From the NCBI GenBank assembly GCA_013203065.1, contig JABMQV010000442.1, positions 1-7,437 on the forward strand: DNA of 7,437 nucleotides, given 5' to 3'. A model generated the notes under the pieces. That model was not told the DNA's origin. It worked only from the letters and a program-made list of their open reading frames with translations, and did no database searches. Both the position numbers and the translations under genes were made by a program. Source of the DNA: Desulfobacteraceae bacterium. GTDB lineage: Bacteria > Desulfobacterota > DSM-4660 > Desulfatiglandales > Desulfatiglandaceae. Of this stretch, positions 1 through 6,358 are shown one piece after another. Position 1 is the first letter of the stretch. Every line of letters begins with the position of its first letter.

Positions 1-54
1 AAGATCGGATTTGGCATACCCCCAGGTCCTTTCTTGAATCTCTGTCAGGTCCAT
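1..54 (-). CDS. N-terminal fragment of an unidentified protein (continues past left edge)
   Basis: Only the first 18 codons are present, reading MDLTEIQERTWGYAKSDL, and the frame is open to the window edge. The start is supported by a strong Shine-Dalgarno sequence (AAGGAGG, minus strand, about 61-69) just upstream of the ATG at 54-52. The gene lies 188 bp downstream of the acyl-CoA synthetase gene on the same strand. It may belong to that transcription unit, or be read from the candidate promoter at 145-172. The fragment is too short for me to assign a family. The start call is fairly safe because of the ribosome binding site; the function is unknown. Confidence 0.6.
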   Translation of the reverse strand, partial: MDLTEIQERTWGYAKSDL

Positions 55-130
55 TCTAAAAAGCCTCCTTTGGTGTTGAAAGTCCGTATGCCTTCAAATT
101 TCCTTAAATTCGTGCTCCATCGACCCGATG

Positions 131-147
131 AATATTTTCTAAATATT
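131..147. repeat. AT-rich 7-bp hairpin at the candidate promoter
   Basis: AATATTT (131-137) and AAATATT (141-147) are perfect inverted repeats around a 3-nt loop. The hairpin overlaps the -10 hexamer and probable start site of the candidate promoter, so it could be an operator half-site pair. An all A/T palindrome is easily produced by chance. Confidence 0.35.
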
Positions 148-172
148 ATCGATTGTCGACTAGATATGCCAA
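145..172 (-). promoter_or_regulatory. Candidate sigma-70-type promoter for the left-edge gene
   Basis: On the minus strand TTGGCA (167-172) is followed after 16 bp by GATAAT (145-150); each hexamer matches the consensus at 5 of 6 positions. It would start transcription near position 138 and give a leader of about 84 nt before the ATG at 54. It suggests the left-edge gene can be expressed independently of the ligase. This rests on consensus matching only. Confidence 0.4.
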
Positions 173-242
173 CTTCTCTCCCGTAGTCAAGTGGAAAATC
201 AGAAATCTCAGGTAAGGCCTCAGGGGTTTGTCCTCTGATGCG

Positions 243-1826
243 TTAGCCTTTATGCCACTTCTCGACTTCATGGCGTAATATTTTCCCAGTGGTACTTCGA
301 GGAAATTTTTCAATGGAGACAAATTCGAACAAGCGTGGCTTTTTGTAGCCGGCCAGGTTTTCCCTGCAAAGTTGAAGCAACTCCTCCTCATCCACCGGCT
401 TGCTCGTAGCAACATAAGCCTTGGGCACCTCTCCCCATTTCGGGTCGGTAGCACGCACTACAACCGCCTCCTCCACGGCCCCATGGCTCATCAAAACGCG
501 CTCGATTTCTGCGGGATATATATTTTCGCCGCCGCTCTTGATCAAATATTTTCTCCGGTCCACAAAGTTTATGGTTCCCTCAGGATTCATAGAAAAAACA
601 TCTCCCATGTGAAACCATCCGCCTCGGAAATCTTCTCTGTTGGTCTCCTCGTTGTTCCAGTAACCACTGCAGACCGAGGGTCCACGGATGACCAATTCCC
701 CTGGTTCACCAAGGGGGACATCATTGTCCTCTGCGTCAACCAATCTTATCTCGCACGTGGTGTTGAGTCGTTTTGAAAAGTCGGTTGGCACCTCTCCGAT
801 TGCGAATGTAGAGTTAGTGGCAGGCGGGAGACCCGTTTCAGTGGCACCGAATGAATTTAGAAAAGGGCAATTGGTTAACCGGGTCATCTCAGCGATGGTT
901 TGGGGAGGAACAAGATCAGCCATTGCCCCCACAAAACGTGTTCCCAAGGGTTTTCGATTTGAAGCACGGAGGATTTCAATCATGGGATCAAATGTTCCCG
1001 GCATCATGACAAACCACCCCAATTGTTCCGTCCACAAATAATGGGCAAGTTTTTCTGGATCAAAACCGGGCACTGGTATGAATTTTGCCCCAATTATCCC
1101 ATTCACCAGCATCTGGTCCATGGATGCCATGTGGAACATGGGGGCCCAGCCAAGAAAAGTATCTTCGCGAGTAAGTTTTAGATCCCGGACCCAGACCCAT
1201 GCCCTGCCAAAGATGGCACGATGGGAAATAATTGAGCCTTTCGGATAACCGGTGGTGCCACTGGTATATATAATCGTGAGGGCGTCTTCGGGGGTTACCT
1301 CAACCAAAGGTTCCACATCACGGCCATCTTGGATGAGTGAGGGATAAGCCATCTCGTTTTCGGTTTCAGGGGAATCATCCAGCAGAACGACATTTTTGAG
1401 GCATTCAAGTTCATTTCTGATTTCCTCAAACAGACTTCGATAGAGCGAGGATACGATAATCGTCTCCGGTGTCGTCAGTCTAATACAATATTTCAATTCA
1501 TCGGCTGAGAGACGCCAGTTTAAACACGGGACAATGGCCCCTAACTTCGCAGCCGCATAAACGACTTCGCAATATTCCACTCTGTTTTCTGCCAGCACCG
1601 CCACCCGGTCTCCTCTCTCTATACCCATGGCCGCCATGGCATAAGCCAGACAGTTGACGCGGGTATTGAGTTGAGCAAAAGACAATTCTCCTCCCTCATA
1701 TTGGATAGCAATCCTATGGGGAATAATCCGGGCGTTATTTTTCAATGCCTCCCCAACTGTTAGATAACCTGAGCGTAAAATGAGTTGGCCGGTCAAATCT
1801 TGTCCAAGGGGAAAATTGGGTTTCAT
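243..1826 (-). CDS. AMP-forming acyl-CoA synthetase (class I adenylate-forming enzyme)
   Basis: This 527-residue protein has the full length usual for fatty/aromatic acyl-CoA ligases. Members activate a carboxylic acid with ATP to an acyl-adenylate, then transfer it to CoA in the cytoplasm. Visible motifs in order are the phosphate-binding loop YTSGTTGYPKG (187-197), the A5 motif NSFGATETG (324-332), GWFHMGD with the ribose-binding Asp (403-409), the hinge DRRKYLIKSGGENIYPAEIE (422-441), and the catalytic lysine in PRSTTGK (about K515). All key residues are present, so it should be active. The ATG at 1826 has AGGAGG at 1833-1838 with 6-nt spacing. The gene starts 59 bp after the MFS transporter gene, which suggests co-transcription and an imported acid as substrate. 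The actual acid cannot be read from the sequence; medium/long-chain fatty, aryl and branched acids are all possible. Confidence 0.95.
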   Translation of the reverse strand: MKPNFPLGQDLTGQLILRSGYLTVGEALKNNARIIPHRIAIQYEGGELSFAQLNTRVNCLAYAMAAMGIERGDRVAVLAENRVEYCEVVYAAAKLGAIVPCLNWRLSADELKYCIRLTTPETIIVSSLYRSLFEEIRNELECLKNVVLLDDSPETENEMAYPSLIQDGRDVEPLVEVTPEDALTIIYTSGTTGYPKGSIISHRAIFGRAWVWVRDLKLTREDTFLGWAPMFHMASMDQMLVNGIIGAKFIPVPGFDPEKLAHYLWTEQLGWFVMMPGTFDPMIEILRASNRKPLGTRFVGAMADLVPPQTIAEMTRLTNCPFLNSFGATETGLPPATNSTFAIGEVPTDFSKRLNTTCEIRLVDAEDNDVPLGEPGELVIRGPSVCSGYWNNEETNREDFRGGWFHMGDVFSMNPEGTINFVDRRKYLIKSGGENIYPAEIERVLMSHGAVEEAVVVRATDPKWGEVPKAYVATSKPVDEEELLQLCRENLAGYKKPRLFEFVSIEKFPRSTTGKILRHEVEKWHKG

Positions 1827-1885
1827 GAAATGCCTCCTTGTTTCATTGACTAAAAAGTGTCCCTAAACTCCACCGCAGGAAACCC

Positions 1886-3205
1886 TCAAAGAATATGCTG
1901 GGGGCGCGTCTTTGGAAGGGTCAGCGGGATGATGCTGACAAATCCGATGGCCATGGAAATGAAGATGACAATGAAGACATTAGAGTAGGCCGCCAATGGA
2001 TAGACGGCCCCTGATCGGCCCACTGCATCCATCATAAAACCAGTGAAGGGTTGAAATATGGCTGCGCTCAAAAAAGCCGCGGGATTCATCAACCCCAGTG
2101 CTGTCCCCGTAAGCCACGGGGGAAAGAGCTCTTTCGTAATGGTCATATAAAGAGAAAGCGACCCCCCCCCGCAGGAGCCCATGATCAAGAACAGGGGGGC
2201 CAAAAAAAGAGAATTGGGTTTGCCCCCTGAGAGGAGAAAAAACGCCCAACATCCCAAACCAAGACCCAGGGAACAAAGAAGGACGCCCTTACGTCCGAGG
2301 GCAATTTTGTCGGCCAGAAATCCAAAGGTGGGGGCCCCGATGACAAATCCGAGGGGAAGCATCATCAACAACCCACCGGCCTGTATCCGGCTGTACCCAT
2401 GGATATCCATCAGGTAAGGCACGGCCCAGAGGCCCTGAAAAGTAAACGCAGGGCCCCCAAAGAAGAATATGGAGACTGTCACCATCCAGAAGCCAGGCTT
2501 ACGAAAGACTATTCCAAGTCGCTTGCGGGTCTTGACACCTTCAGGGAGATCACCCTCAGTCACCGATGATCGATCCGGACCGACTTCGATCGGCGGCCAT
2601 CCTTTATCTTCAGGGTTGTCGCGCAAGACGCTCCAGGAGATGATTGCCAACATAAGAGTGACGGCGCCTATGGCAAAGGATGACATACGCCATCCCAAAA
2701 GAAGGACCAGATAGGTCAAAGGCAGCGATGCCGCCAGATTTCCCGCGTTTCCAGTGGCCAGGAATATGCCGGTAACACCCGCGAATTCCCTTTGTCGATA
2801 CCATTTTGATAAAATCTTCATGCCGGGCACAAAAATACCCCCAACGCCCAGGCCGATGAAGGCCCTTCCCACCGTAGCCATAGTCATGTTTGGAGCGCAA
2901 CCGAAAATCACCGCTCCAACGCAGGCAATGAGCGTGAAGACGGTGATCACACGCCTGGGTCCCAAGGTATCGGACAAGACGCCCACCGGGGGCTGAACAG
3001 CGGCATAAAGATAGAAATATGAAGAGGCCATCAGTCCCAAGGCCGTTGCGTCCGCACCAAATTCAAAGACCAGATCCGGGGCAATGACCGTGGGAGATAT
3101 CCGGTGAAGGCACGCCAAGAAATAGATGACCCCCATGACCCAGAACATGAGCCAGCGGTATTTGAGAGGATCGTTGACGACGGCCCAGCCCTTATCCCGT
3201 TTCAC
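1886..3205 (-). CDS. MFS transporter, probable organic-anion importer
   Basis: This 439-residue protein has about 12 hydrophobic segments in two halves separated by a hydrophilic loop (about 195-235), the major facilitator layout. The loop 2-3 signature GVLSDTLGPRR is at 75-85 and its second-half counterpart GFLADKIALGRKG at about 294-306. An Arg in the first helix region (HRISPTV, about 34-40) recalls anion-transporting MFS groups such as OFA or sugar-acid/phosphate carriers. The start is GTG at 3205, preceded by AAGGGGA with 7-nt spacing; the next in-frame ATG lies inside helix 1 and would be too late. The gene is 59 bp upstream of the acyl-CoA synthetase on the same strand, so the two plausibly import and activate one substrate. 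The coding strand carries nine consecutive G (2162-2170 on plus), encoding Gly-Gly-Gly. Substrate and direction of transport are not determinable here. Confidence 0.9.
   Translation of the reverse strand: MKRDKGWAVVNDPLKYRWLMFWVMGVIYFLACLHRISPTVIAPDLVFEFGADATALGLMASSYFYLYAAVQPPVGVLSDTLGPRRVITVFTLIACVGAVIFGCAPNMTMATVGRAFIGLGVGGIFVPGMKILSKWYRQREFAGVTGIFLATGNAGNLAASLPLTYLVLLLGWRMSSFAIGAVTLMLAIISWSVLRDNPEDKGWPPIEVGPDRSSVTEGDLPEGVKTRKRLGIVFRKPGFWMVTVSIFFFGGPAFTFQGLWAVPYLMDIHGYSRIQAGGLLMMLPLGFVIGAPTFGFLADKIALGRKGVLLCSLGLGLGCWAFFLLSGGKPNSLFLAPLFLIMGSCGGGSLSLYMTITKELFPPWLTGTALGLMNPAAFLSAAIFQPFTGFMMDAVGRSGAVYPLAAYSNVFIVIFISMAIGFVSIIPLTLPKTRPQHIL
2162..2170 (-). repeat. G9 homopolymer inside the MFS gene
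   Basis: Nine consecutive C on plus are nine G on the coding strand, forming three GGG glycine codons in the sequence SCGGGSL near residues 344-350. Runs of this length are slippage-prone; a one-base change would shift the frame and remove about the last 90 residues, including the final membrane helices. In this read the tract is in frame. Confidence 0.9.
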
Positions 3206-3239
3206 TCCCAGTTCCCCTTGTTGTCTATTTCGTTGACCT

Positions 3240-3257
3240 AGGGCTTACGCAAGCCCT
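3240..3257. promoter_or_regulatory. 7-bp stem-loop in the leader of the MFS gene
   Basis: AGGGCTT (3240-3246) and AAGCCCT (3251-3257) are perfect inverted repeats with a 4-nt loop, 35 bp upstream of the GTG start of the transporter. There is no following T-run on the minus strand, so it is not a standard intrinsic terminator. A leader hairpin or a repressor operator are both possible; no regulator gene is present in the window. Confidence 0.4.
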
Positions 3258-3306
3258 TATGGTTCATCCAACCTTTGATGATTCTGCAAAAAGACATAAA
3301 CCAGAT

Positions 3307-3341
3307 GCACCCGAAACGTGGAACCTGAAACCCGACACCTG
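3307..3341. repeat. Decayed heptamer array, five units, consensus near RMACCYG
   Basis: Read in steps of 7 the plus strand gives GCACCCG, AAACGTG, GAACCTG, AAACCCG and ACACCTG, five units related to RMACCYG. The array lies between the DUF1846 gene and the MFS gene. Short heptanucleotide arrays of this look recur between genes in several bacterial lineages, but the mechanism is unclear. The last unit runs into a 13-mer shared with position 5096. Confidence 0.55.
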
Positions 3342-3378
3342 TCGAAGACCCCGCCCAAATCGGGGCGGCTCACAGGTG
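3336..3378. terminator. Two-tier GC-rich stem-loop, possible terminator of the DUF1846 gene
   Basis: CACCTGT (3336-3342) pairs with ACAGGTG (3372-3378), and inside it CCGCCC (3351-3356) pairs with GGGCGG (3363-3368) across a 6-nt loop. The structure lies 45 bp beyond the DUF1846 stop codon and could end that transcript or stabilise its 3' end. There is no clean T-run on the minus-strand side, so factor-independent termination is uncertain. Its outer left arm overlaps the end of the heptamer array. Confidence 0.4.
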
Positions 3379-3422
3379 CGATAGCCCTGACGTTTCAAAT
3401 TTTAAGTTCAAAACATCTTTGG

Positions 3423-4940
3423 CTAGGATATAAACAGATCTTTGGTAGAAAAATTGGGCTCACTCGTGGGGTTGACCCCCAGCCGCCTTAGACCTGCCTC
3501 GTCTCCCGGAGTAGGAATATGAGTCATATGAACTTCACAACCACGGAGTTCGGTTAATTTCTCCATGGCTATTTGGGCTGCTGAATTTGCTGTTGCACTG
3601 ATGCTGAGGGCTATAAGCGCTTCCACCAGATCCAAACTGAGGGTTTTTTCATTCAGCACTTCTGTCTTGAGATTCTTGACCGATTCAATAATATTTGGCG
3701 GGAGTAATTTTATCTTGTCCGGGACCCCTGCCAAGCGCTTTATCGCATGTAAAACAAGGCTCGAAGCCGCGTGAAGGTGAGATGAGTTGTTCCCGGTCAC
3801 GATTGTTCCGTCTTTAAGAGCTATGGCCGCGCCACAATAGATGCCTTCATTTCCTTTATCCCTCTCTTGTGCCTCCAAGGCAGCCCCGCGCGCGGGCTCG
3901 ACCACACTCCGGTATTCCAATTCAAGGCCGAAATCTTTAATAAGAAGTTCCACCCTCTGGACTGTTTCCTTATCCGCCAGGCCCATTGCATATTCACATC
4001 GATATCGGAAATACCGCCTGATGATTTCCTGTTTGGCTGCTTCTTTCGTTATTTCATCGTCCGTTATGGCAAAGCCCGCTCGATTAACCCCCATGTCTGT
4101 GGGTGACTCGTAAAACGATTCTCCGCCCCTTATTTTTTTCAATATTCTCTTAAGAATGGGGAATACCTCCACGTCACGGTTGTAGTTGACCGTTTTTTGA
4201 TCATAAGCTTCCAGATGAAACGGATCTATCAGGTTAAAATCCCTGATATCCGCGGTTGCTGCTTCATAGGCCACATTAACCGGGTGTCTTAGAGGCAGAT
4301 TCCAAATGGGAAAGGTCTCAAATTTGGCATACCCCGAATAAATTCCCCTTTTATAATCATGGTATACTTGGGAAAGACAAGTTGCCAATTTGCCGCTCCC
4401 TGGGCCGGGCCCGGTGACCACCACCAGGGGTTTTTCCGTTTCAATATACTTATTGGCTCCATAGCCTTGATCGCTGACGATCAGGTCCACGTCCGTAGGA
4501 TATCCTTTTGTATACTGATGGGTATAGACCTTTATTTTTCTTCTTTCCAATTTGTCTTTAAACTGTTTGGCGGACGGCTGGTTTTCAAAACGGGTAATGA
4601 CAACGCCCAGAACACTGATCCCCCATCCCCGTAAATCGTCGATCAATTTGAGGGCATCAGAATCATAGGTAATACCAAAATCTGCCCTCATTTTCTTCCT
4701 TTCAATATCTCCGGCATAGATGCAAAGCAAAATATCTGCCTGATCTTTTAGCGCCTGAAGAAGCCTCATCTTTATGTTAGAGTCATAGCCCGGCAGGACT
4801 CTGGAGGCATGGTAGTCGTATAAGAGCTTGCCGCCAAATTCCAGATACAGCTTATTCTTGAATTTTTCCACCCTTTCAAGGATTTCGGATGTCTGTTCCT
4901 TGATATATTTCTCATTGTCAAAAGCCATTTTTGCTTCCAT
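3423..4940 (-). CDS. DUF1846 / UPF0371 family protein
   Basis: The 505-residue length and sequence match the UPF0371 (DUF1846) family, best known from Gram-positive bacteria and structurally studied but without an established function that I can name. The characteristic N-terminal part (FDNEKYIKEQ, FGGKLLYDYHASRVLPGYD, AGDIERKKMRADFGITYD) covers about 7-93. A P-loop-like glycine-rich stretch, TGPGPGSGKLATCLSQ (176-191), resembles a Walker A loop but has Leu instead of Ser/Thr after the Lys. The C-terminal half contains GAAIALKDGTIVTGNNSS (370-387), followed by helical sequence. There is no signal peptide or membrane segment, so it should be cytoplasmic. The ATG at 4940 has AGGAGG 4 nt upstream; a second ATG at 4928 would be 16 nt away, so 4940 is preferred. 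The gene is divergent from the solute-binding protein gene and separated by 217 bp from the MFS gene. Family assignment is firm; nucleotide binding is inference. Confidence 0.9.
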   Translation of the reverse strand: MEAKMAFDNEKYIKEQTSEILERVEKFKNKLYLEFGGKLLYDYHASRVLPGYDSNIKMRLLQALKDQADILLCIYAGDIERKKMRADFGITYDSDALKLIDDLRGWGISVLGVVITRFENQPSAKQFKDKLERRKIKVYTHQYTKGYPTDVDLIVSDQGYGANKYIETEKPLVVVTGPGPGSGKLATCLSQVYHDYKRGIYSGYAKFETFPIWNLPLRHPVNVAYEAATADIRDFNLIDPFHLEAYDQKTVNYNRDVEVFPILKRILKKIRGGESFYESPTDMGVNRAGFAITDDEITKEAAKQEIIRRYFRYRCEYAMGLADKETVQRVELLIKDFGLELEYRSVVEPARGAALEAQERDKGNEGIYCGAAIALKDGTIVTGNNSSHLHAASSLVLHAIKRLAGVPDKIKLLPPNIIESVKNLKTEVLNEKTLSLDLVEALIALSISATANSAAQIAMEKLTELRGCEVHMTHIPTPGDEAGLRRLGVNPTSEPNFSTKDLFIS

Positions 4941-4954
4941 TCATCCTCCTATAG

Positions 4955-4989
4955 GATTTGCGATTGCCGATTTGCTATTTTCGATTAAA
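4955..4989. repeat. Decayed heptamer array, five units, consensus near GATTTGC
   Basis: Read in steps of 7 the plus strand gives GATTTGC, GATTGCC, GATTTGC, TATTTTC and GATTAAA: two exact copies, and two or three degraded ones. It begins 14 bp upstream of the DUF1846 start codon, so it lies in the 5' leader of that gene. A different heptamer array occupies the other flank of the same gene at 3307-3341. Confidence 0.6.
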
Positions 4990-5095
4990 AAGCCCCTTAA
5001 AAGCAGCCTAATAACCAGACAGGAACCCAAAAATATTTTCTTGAACAGTATAGACGCAATTCTTGAATACCACACCCTCCGAGCCGCAGGCCTGT

Positions 5096-5108
5096 CACCT
5101 GTCGAAGA
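5096..5108. repeat. 13-mer repeat CACCTGTCGAAGA (second copy of 3336-3348)
   Basis: The 13-mer occurs exactly at 3336-3348 and at 5096-5108, in the same orientation, in the intergenic regions on either side of the DUF1846 gene. At 5091-5104 it is preceded by a two-unit heptamer, CCTGTCA CCTGTCG, so it appears to belong to the same family of short repeats as the arrays nearby. Confidence 0.55.
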
Positions 5109-5168
5109 TACCGTCCAGAGGAGGGAGATCTTATTGCTAATGAGTCAAACGAATTAACTTAAATAAAG

Positions 5169-5243
5169 GTAACTTCTCAATAAATTCGAATGAAATAATT
5201 GGGTTTCTGAACCCCACGGTGCCAGAGATTATTGAGAACTTAC
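5169..5243. repeat. 75-bp nested inverted repeat (MITE-like or regulatory)
   Basis: GTAACTTCTCAATAA (5169-5183) and TTATTGAGAACTTAC (5229-5243) are inverted repeats matching at 14 of 15 positions. In the centre GGGTT (5201-5205) pairs with AACCC (5210-5214) across a 4-nt loop. The length and ends suit a miniature inverted-repeat element or a solo insertion-sequence remnant, but I see no convincing target-site duplication. Alternatively it is an operator or leader structure for the solute-binding protein gene 200 bp downstream. Confidence 0.5.
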
Positions 5244-5247
5244 AATT

Positions 5248-5379
5248 ATGGACTCTATCACATCAACTTCCATATTCCAAGACATGAGTTCCTGCCCCAG
5301 GACCACAGAATGTCAAAAATGCGGCTCCGAATCCAGTGGTACGGAAACCCAAGGCTGGACATCAGGGCGCTGTGCCTGA
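5248..5379 (+). CDS. Possible small Cys-rich protein, 43 aa
   Basis: The frame runs from ATG (5248) to TGA (5377-5379) and ends 64 bp before the solute-binding protein start. It contains CPRTTECQKCGSE (Cys 16, 22, 25) and a final GRC (Cys 42). The CxxC-GS pair and a later Cys recall one half of a zinc ribbon, such as those at the N-terminus of some transposases. There is no good Shine-Dalgarno sequence before 5248; an internal ATG at 5284 would give 31 residues. It could be a real small protein, a transposase relic connected with the adjacent inverted repeat, or chance. I do not assign a function. Confidence 0.2.
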   Translation: MDSITSTSIFQDMSSCPRTTECQKCGSESSGTETQGWTSGRCA

Positions 5380-5443
5380 TAGAATTGAGAGGATCACTCG
5401 CGGGCGTCATCACAAACCGTTCCCAATGATTGGTGGAGCAAGT

Positions 5444-6358
5444 ATGAGGAATGCAGCAAGCGTTACCTGCTTAATTCTAATAGGGATCTTTTTTCTGCCC
5501 TTTCGAGCCCTTGCCACATGTGAAGATGAAAATGTGATAACATGGCTGGTCCTGGACCTTCCGCCTCTTTTTCTCACAAAAGGGCCTGATAAGGGGAAGG
5601 GGCTGGCAGACCGGATTCAGGATATGGTTGCTGATCAATTGGAGGCATACCGGTCGGTTAGAAGAGTTGCAAACGCCTCGCGTATCGGATGGGAGTTGAA
5701 AGGGGATAAATGTGTTTGCTTCGCAGGAGAATTCTATGGCAACCCTGATTACCTCACGTCAATCCCCACCATTGCTATGCTGCCCCACAAACTTATTGTT
5801 CGCAAGAGCGATATTGATATGTACGGCGACGCGAAGTCGGTTTCATTGGACAGACTCCTTGGAAACAAAAAACTGGTTTTCGGGACCGCAAGCGATCGCC
5901 TTTACGGGCCGGAACTGGATGCTGTCTTGAAAAAGCATGAAGGGGCCAAGAATATTTACAGGAGAACCTCGGTGGACACCCTTGGAGGTCTCCTGGGAAT
6001 GATGCTGAAGGGCAGGGTGGACTATCTCGTTGAGTATCCGGTTGCGGTAAACTATGCGGCAAAAAAGGCCGGGGTATGGGATCAACTCGCGATCCTTGCT
6101 ATCGAGGAAAATAGTGATGCCCCACCCATCAGGGGAGCCATCCGATGTACTGATACCGAATGGGGACGTAAGGTCATAGAAGAGGTTAATGCTATTTTGC
6201 GAAAGATTCGACCGTCGGAGGGGTACCGCAAGATTGTCAAAGAATGGGTGGTTCCCCCTAGAAGGAAGAAAGAGTATTGGAAGATCTATGAATCGCAGGT
6301 ATTAAGACCGGCTGAGGAGGACATTTATGCGAATACGCCAACCGGGAAAAATAGGTGA
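5444..6358 (+). CDS. Secreted solute-binding protein, SBP type 3-like (TIGR02285-like)
   Basis: From the ATG at 5444 the protein has 304 residues. Residues 1-24 form a typical Sec signal peptide (MRNAAS, a hydrophobic core, then RALA before TCEDE), so the mature protein should be periplasmic. This start has GGAG 6 nt upstream; the frame is open further 5' (ATGs at 5336 and 5426), but those starts would bury the signal peptide. The mature part begins with ITWLVLDLPPLFL, then GKGLADRIQDMV (51-62), SIPTIAMLPHKLIVRK (106-121), and GGLLGMMLKGRVDYLVEYP (181-199), the pattern I associate with the TIGR02285 branch of periplasmic type-3 solute-binding-like proteins. Four mature Cys (26, 90, 92, 234) could form disulfides. 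No ABC permease or ATPase is nearby, so it may be an orphan binder or sensor. Its last 32 bp overlap the MBL gene. Ligand unknown. Confidence 0.85.
   Translation: MRNAASVTCLILIGIFFLPFRALATCEDENVITWLVLDLPPLFLTKGPDKGKGLADRIQDMVADQLEAYRSVRRVANASRIGWELKGDKCVCFAGEFYGNPDYLTSIPTIAMLPHKLIVRKSDIDMYGDAKSVSLDRLLGNKKLVFGTASDRLYGPELDAVLKKHEGAKNIYRRTSVDTLGGLLGMMLKGRVDYLVEYPVAVNYAAKKAGVWDQLAILAIEENSDAPPIRGAIRCTDTEWGRKVIEEVNAILRKIRPSEGYRKIVKEWVVPPRRKKEYWKIYESQVLRPAEEDIYANTPTGKNR

Larger units (their letters stand above)
4941..5443. other. 503-bp divergent intergenic region
   Basis: This spacer separates the DUF1846 gene (minus) from the solute-binding protein gene (plus) and should hold promoters for both. 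From left to right it contains a heptamer array (4955-4989), a weak minus-strand -10-like TATACT (5047-5052) without a good -35, a copy of the 13-mer CACCTGTCGAAGA (5096-5108), a nested inverted repeat (5169-5243), and a small Cys-rich ORF (5248-5379). A plus-strand TTGAGA (5232-5237) followed after 18 bp by TATCAC (5256-5261) is a weak promoter candidate. No long ORF on either strand looks like a real protein. Confidence 0.7.

Noticed and set aside
146..454. 102-codon minus-strand open frame overlapping the end of the acyl-CoA synthetase gene
   Set aside because: It overlaps the ligase in another frame, has low-complexity basic composition and no ribosome binding site; the ligase frame is certain.
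9..4335. 14-mer ATTTGGCATACCCC occurring at 9-22 and 4322-4335
   Set aside because: Both copies lie in minus-strand coding sequence and encode a G-Y-A-K stretch in unrelated proteins; chance similarity is the simplest explanation.
4828..5157. 109-codon plus-strand open frame crossing the DUF1846 start into the spacer
   Set aside because: It is largely antisense to the DUF1846 gene and has no protein-like motif or ribosome binding site.
5352..5372. Possible sigma-54 promoter (GG-N10-GC) upstream of the binding protein
   Set aside because: Only the minimal GG and GC dinucleotides fit; the surrounding TGGCAC and TTGC elements are poor.
5336..5443. Longer N-terminus for the binding protein from the ATG at 5336
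   Set aside because: It would place 36 mostly basic residues before a clear signal peptide; the ATG at 5444 has its own GGAG and starts directly at the signal peptide.
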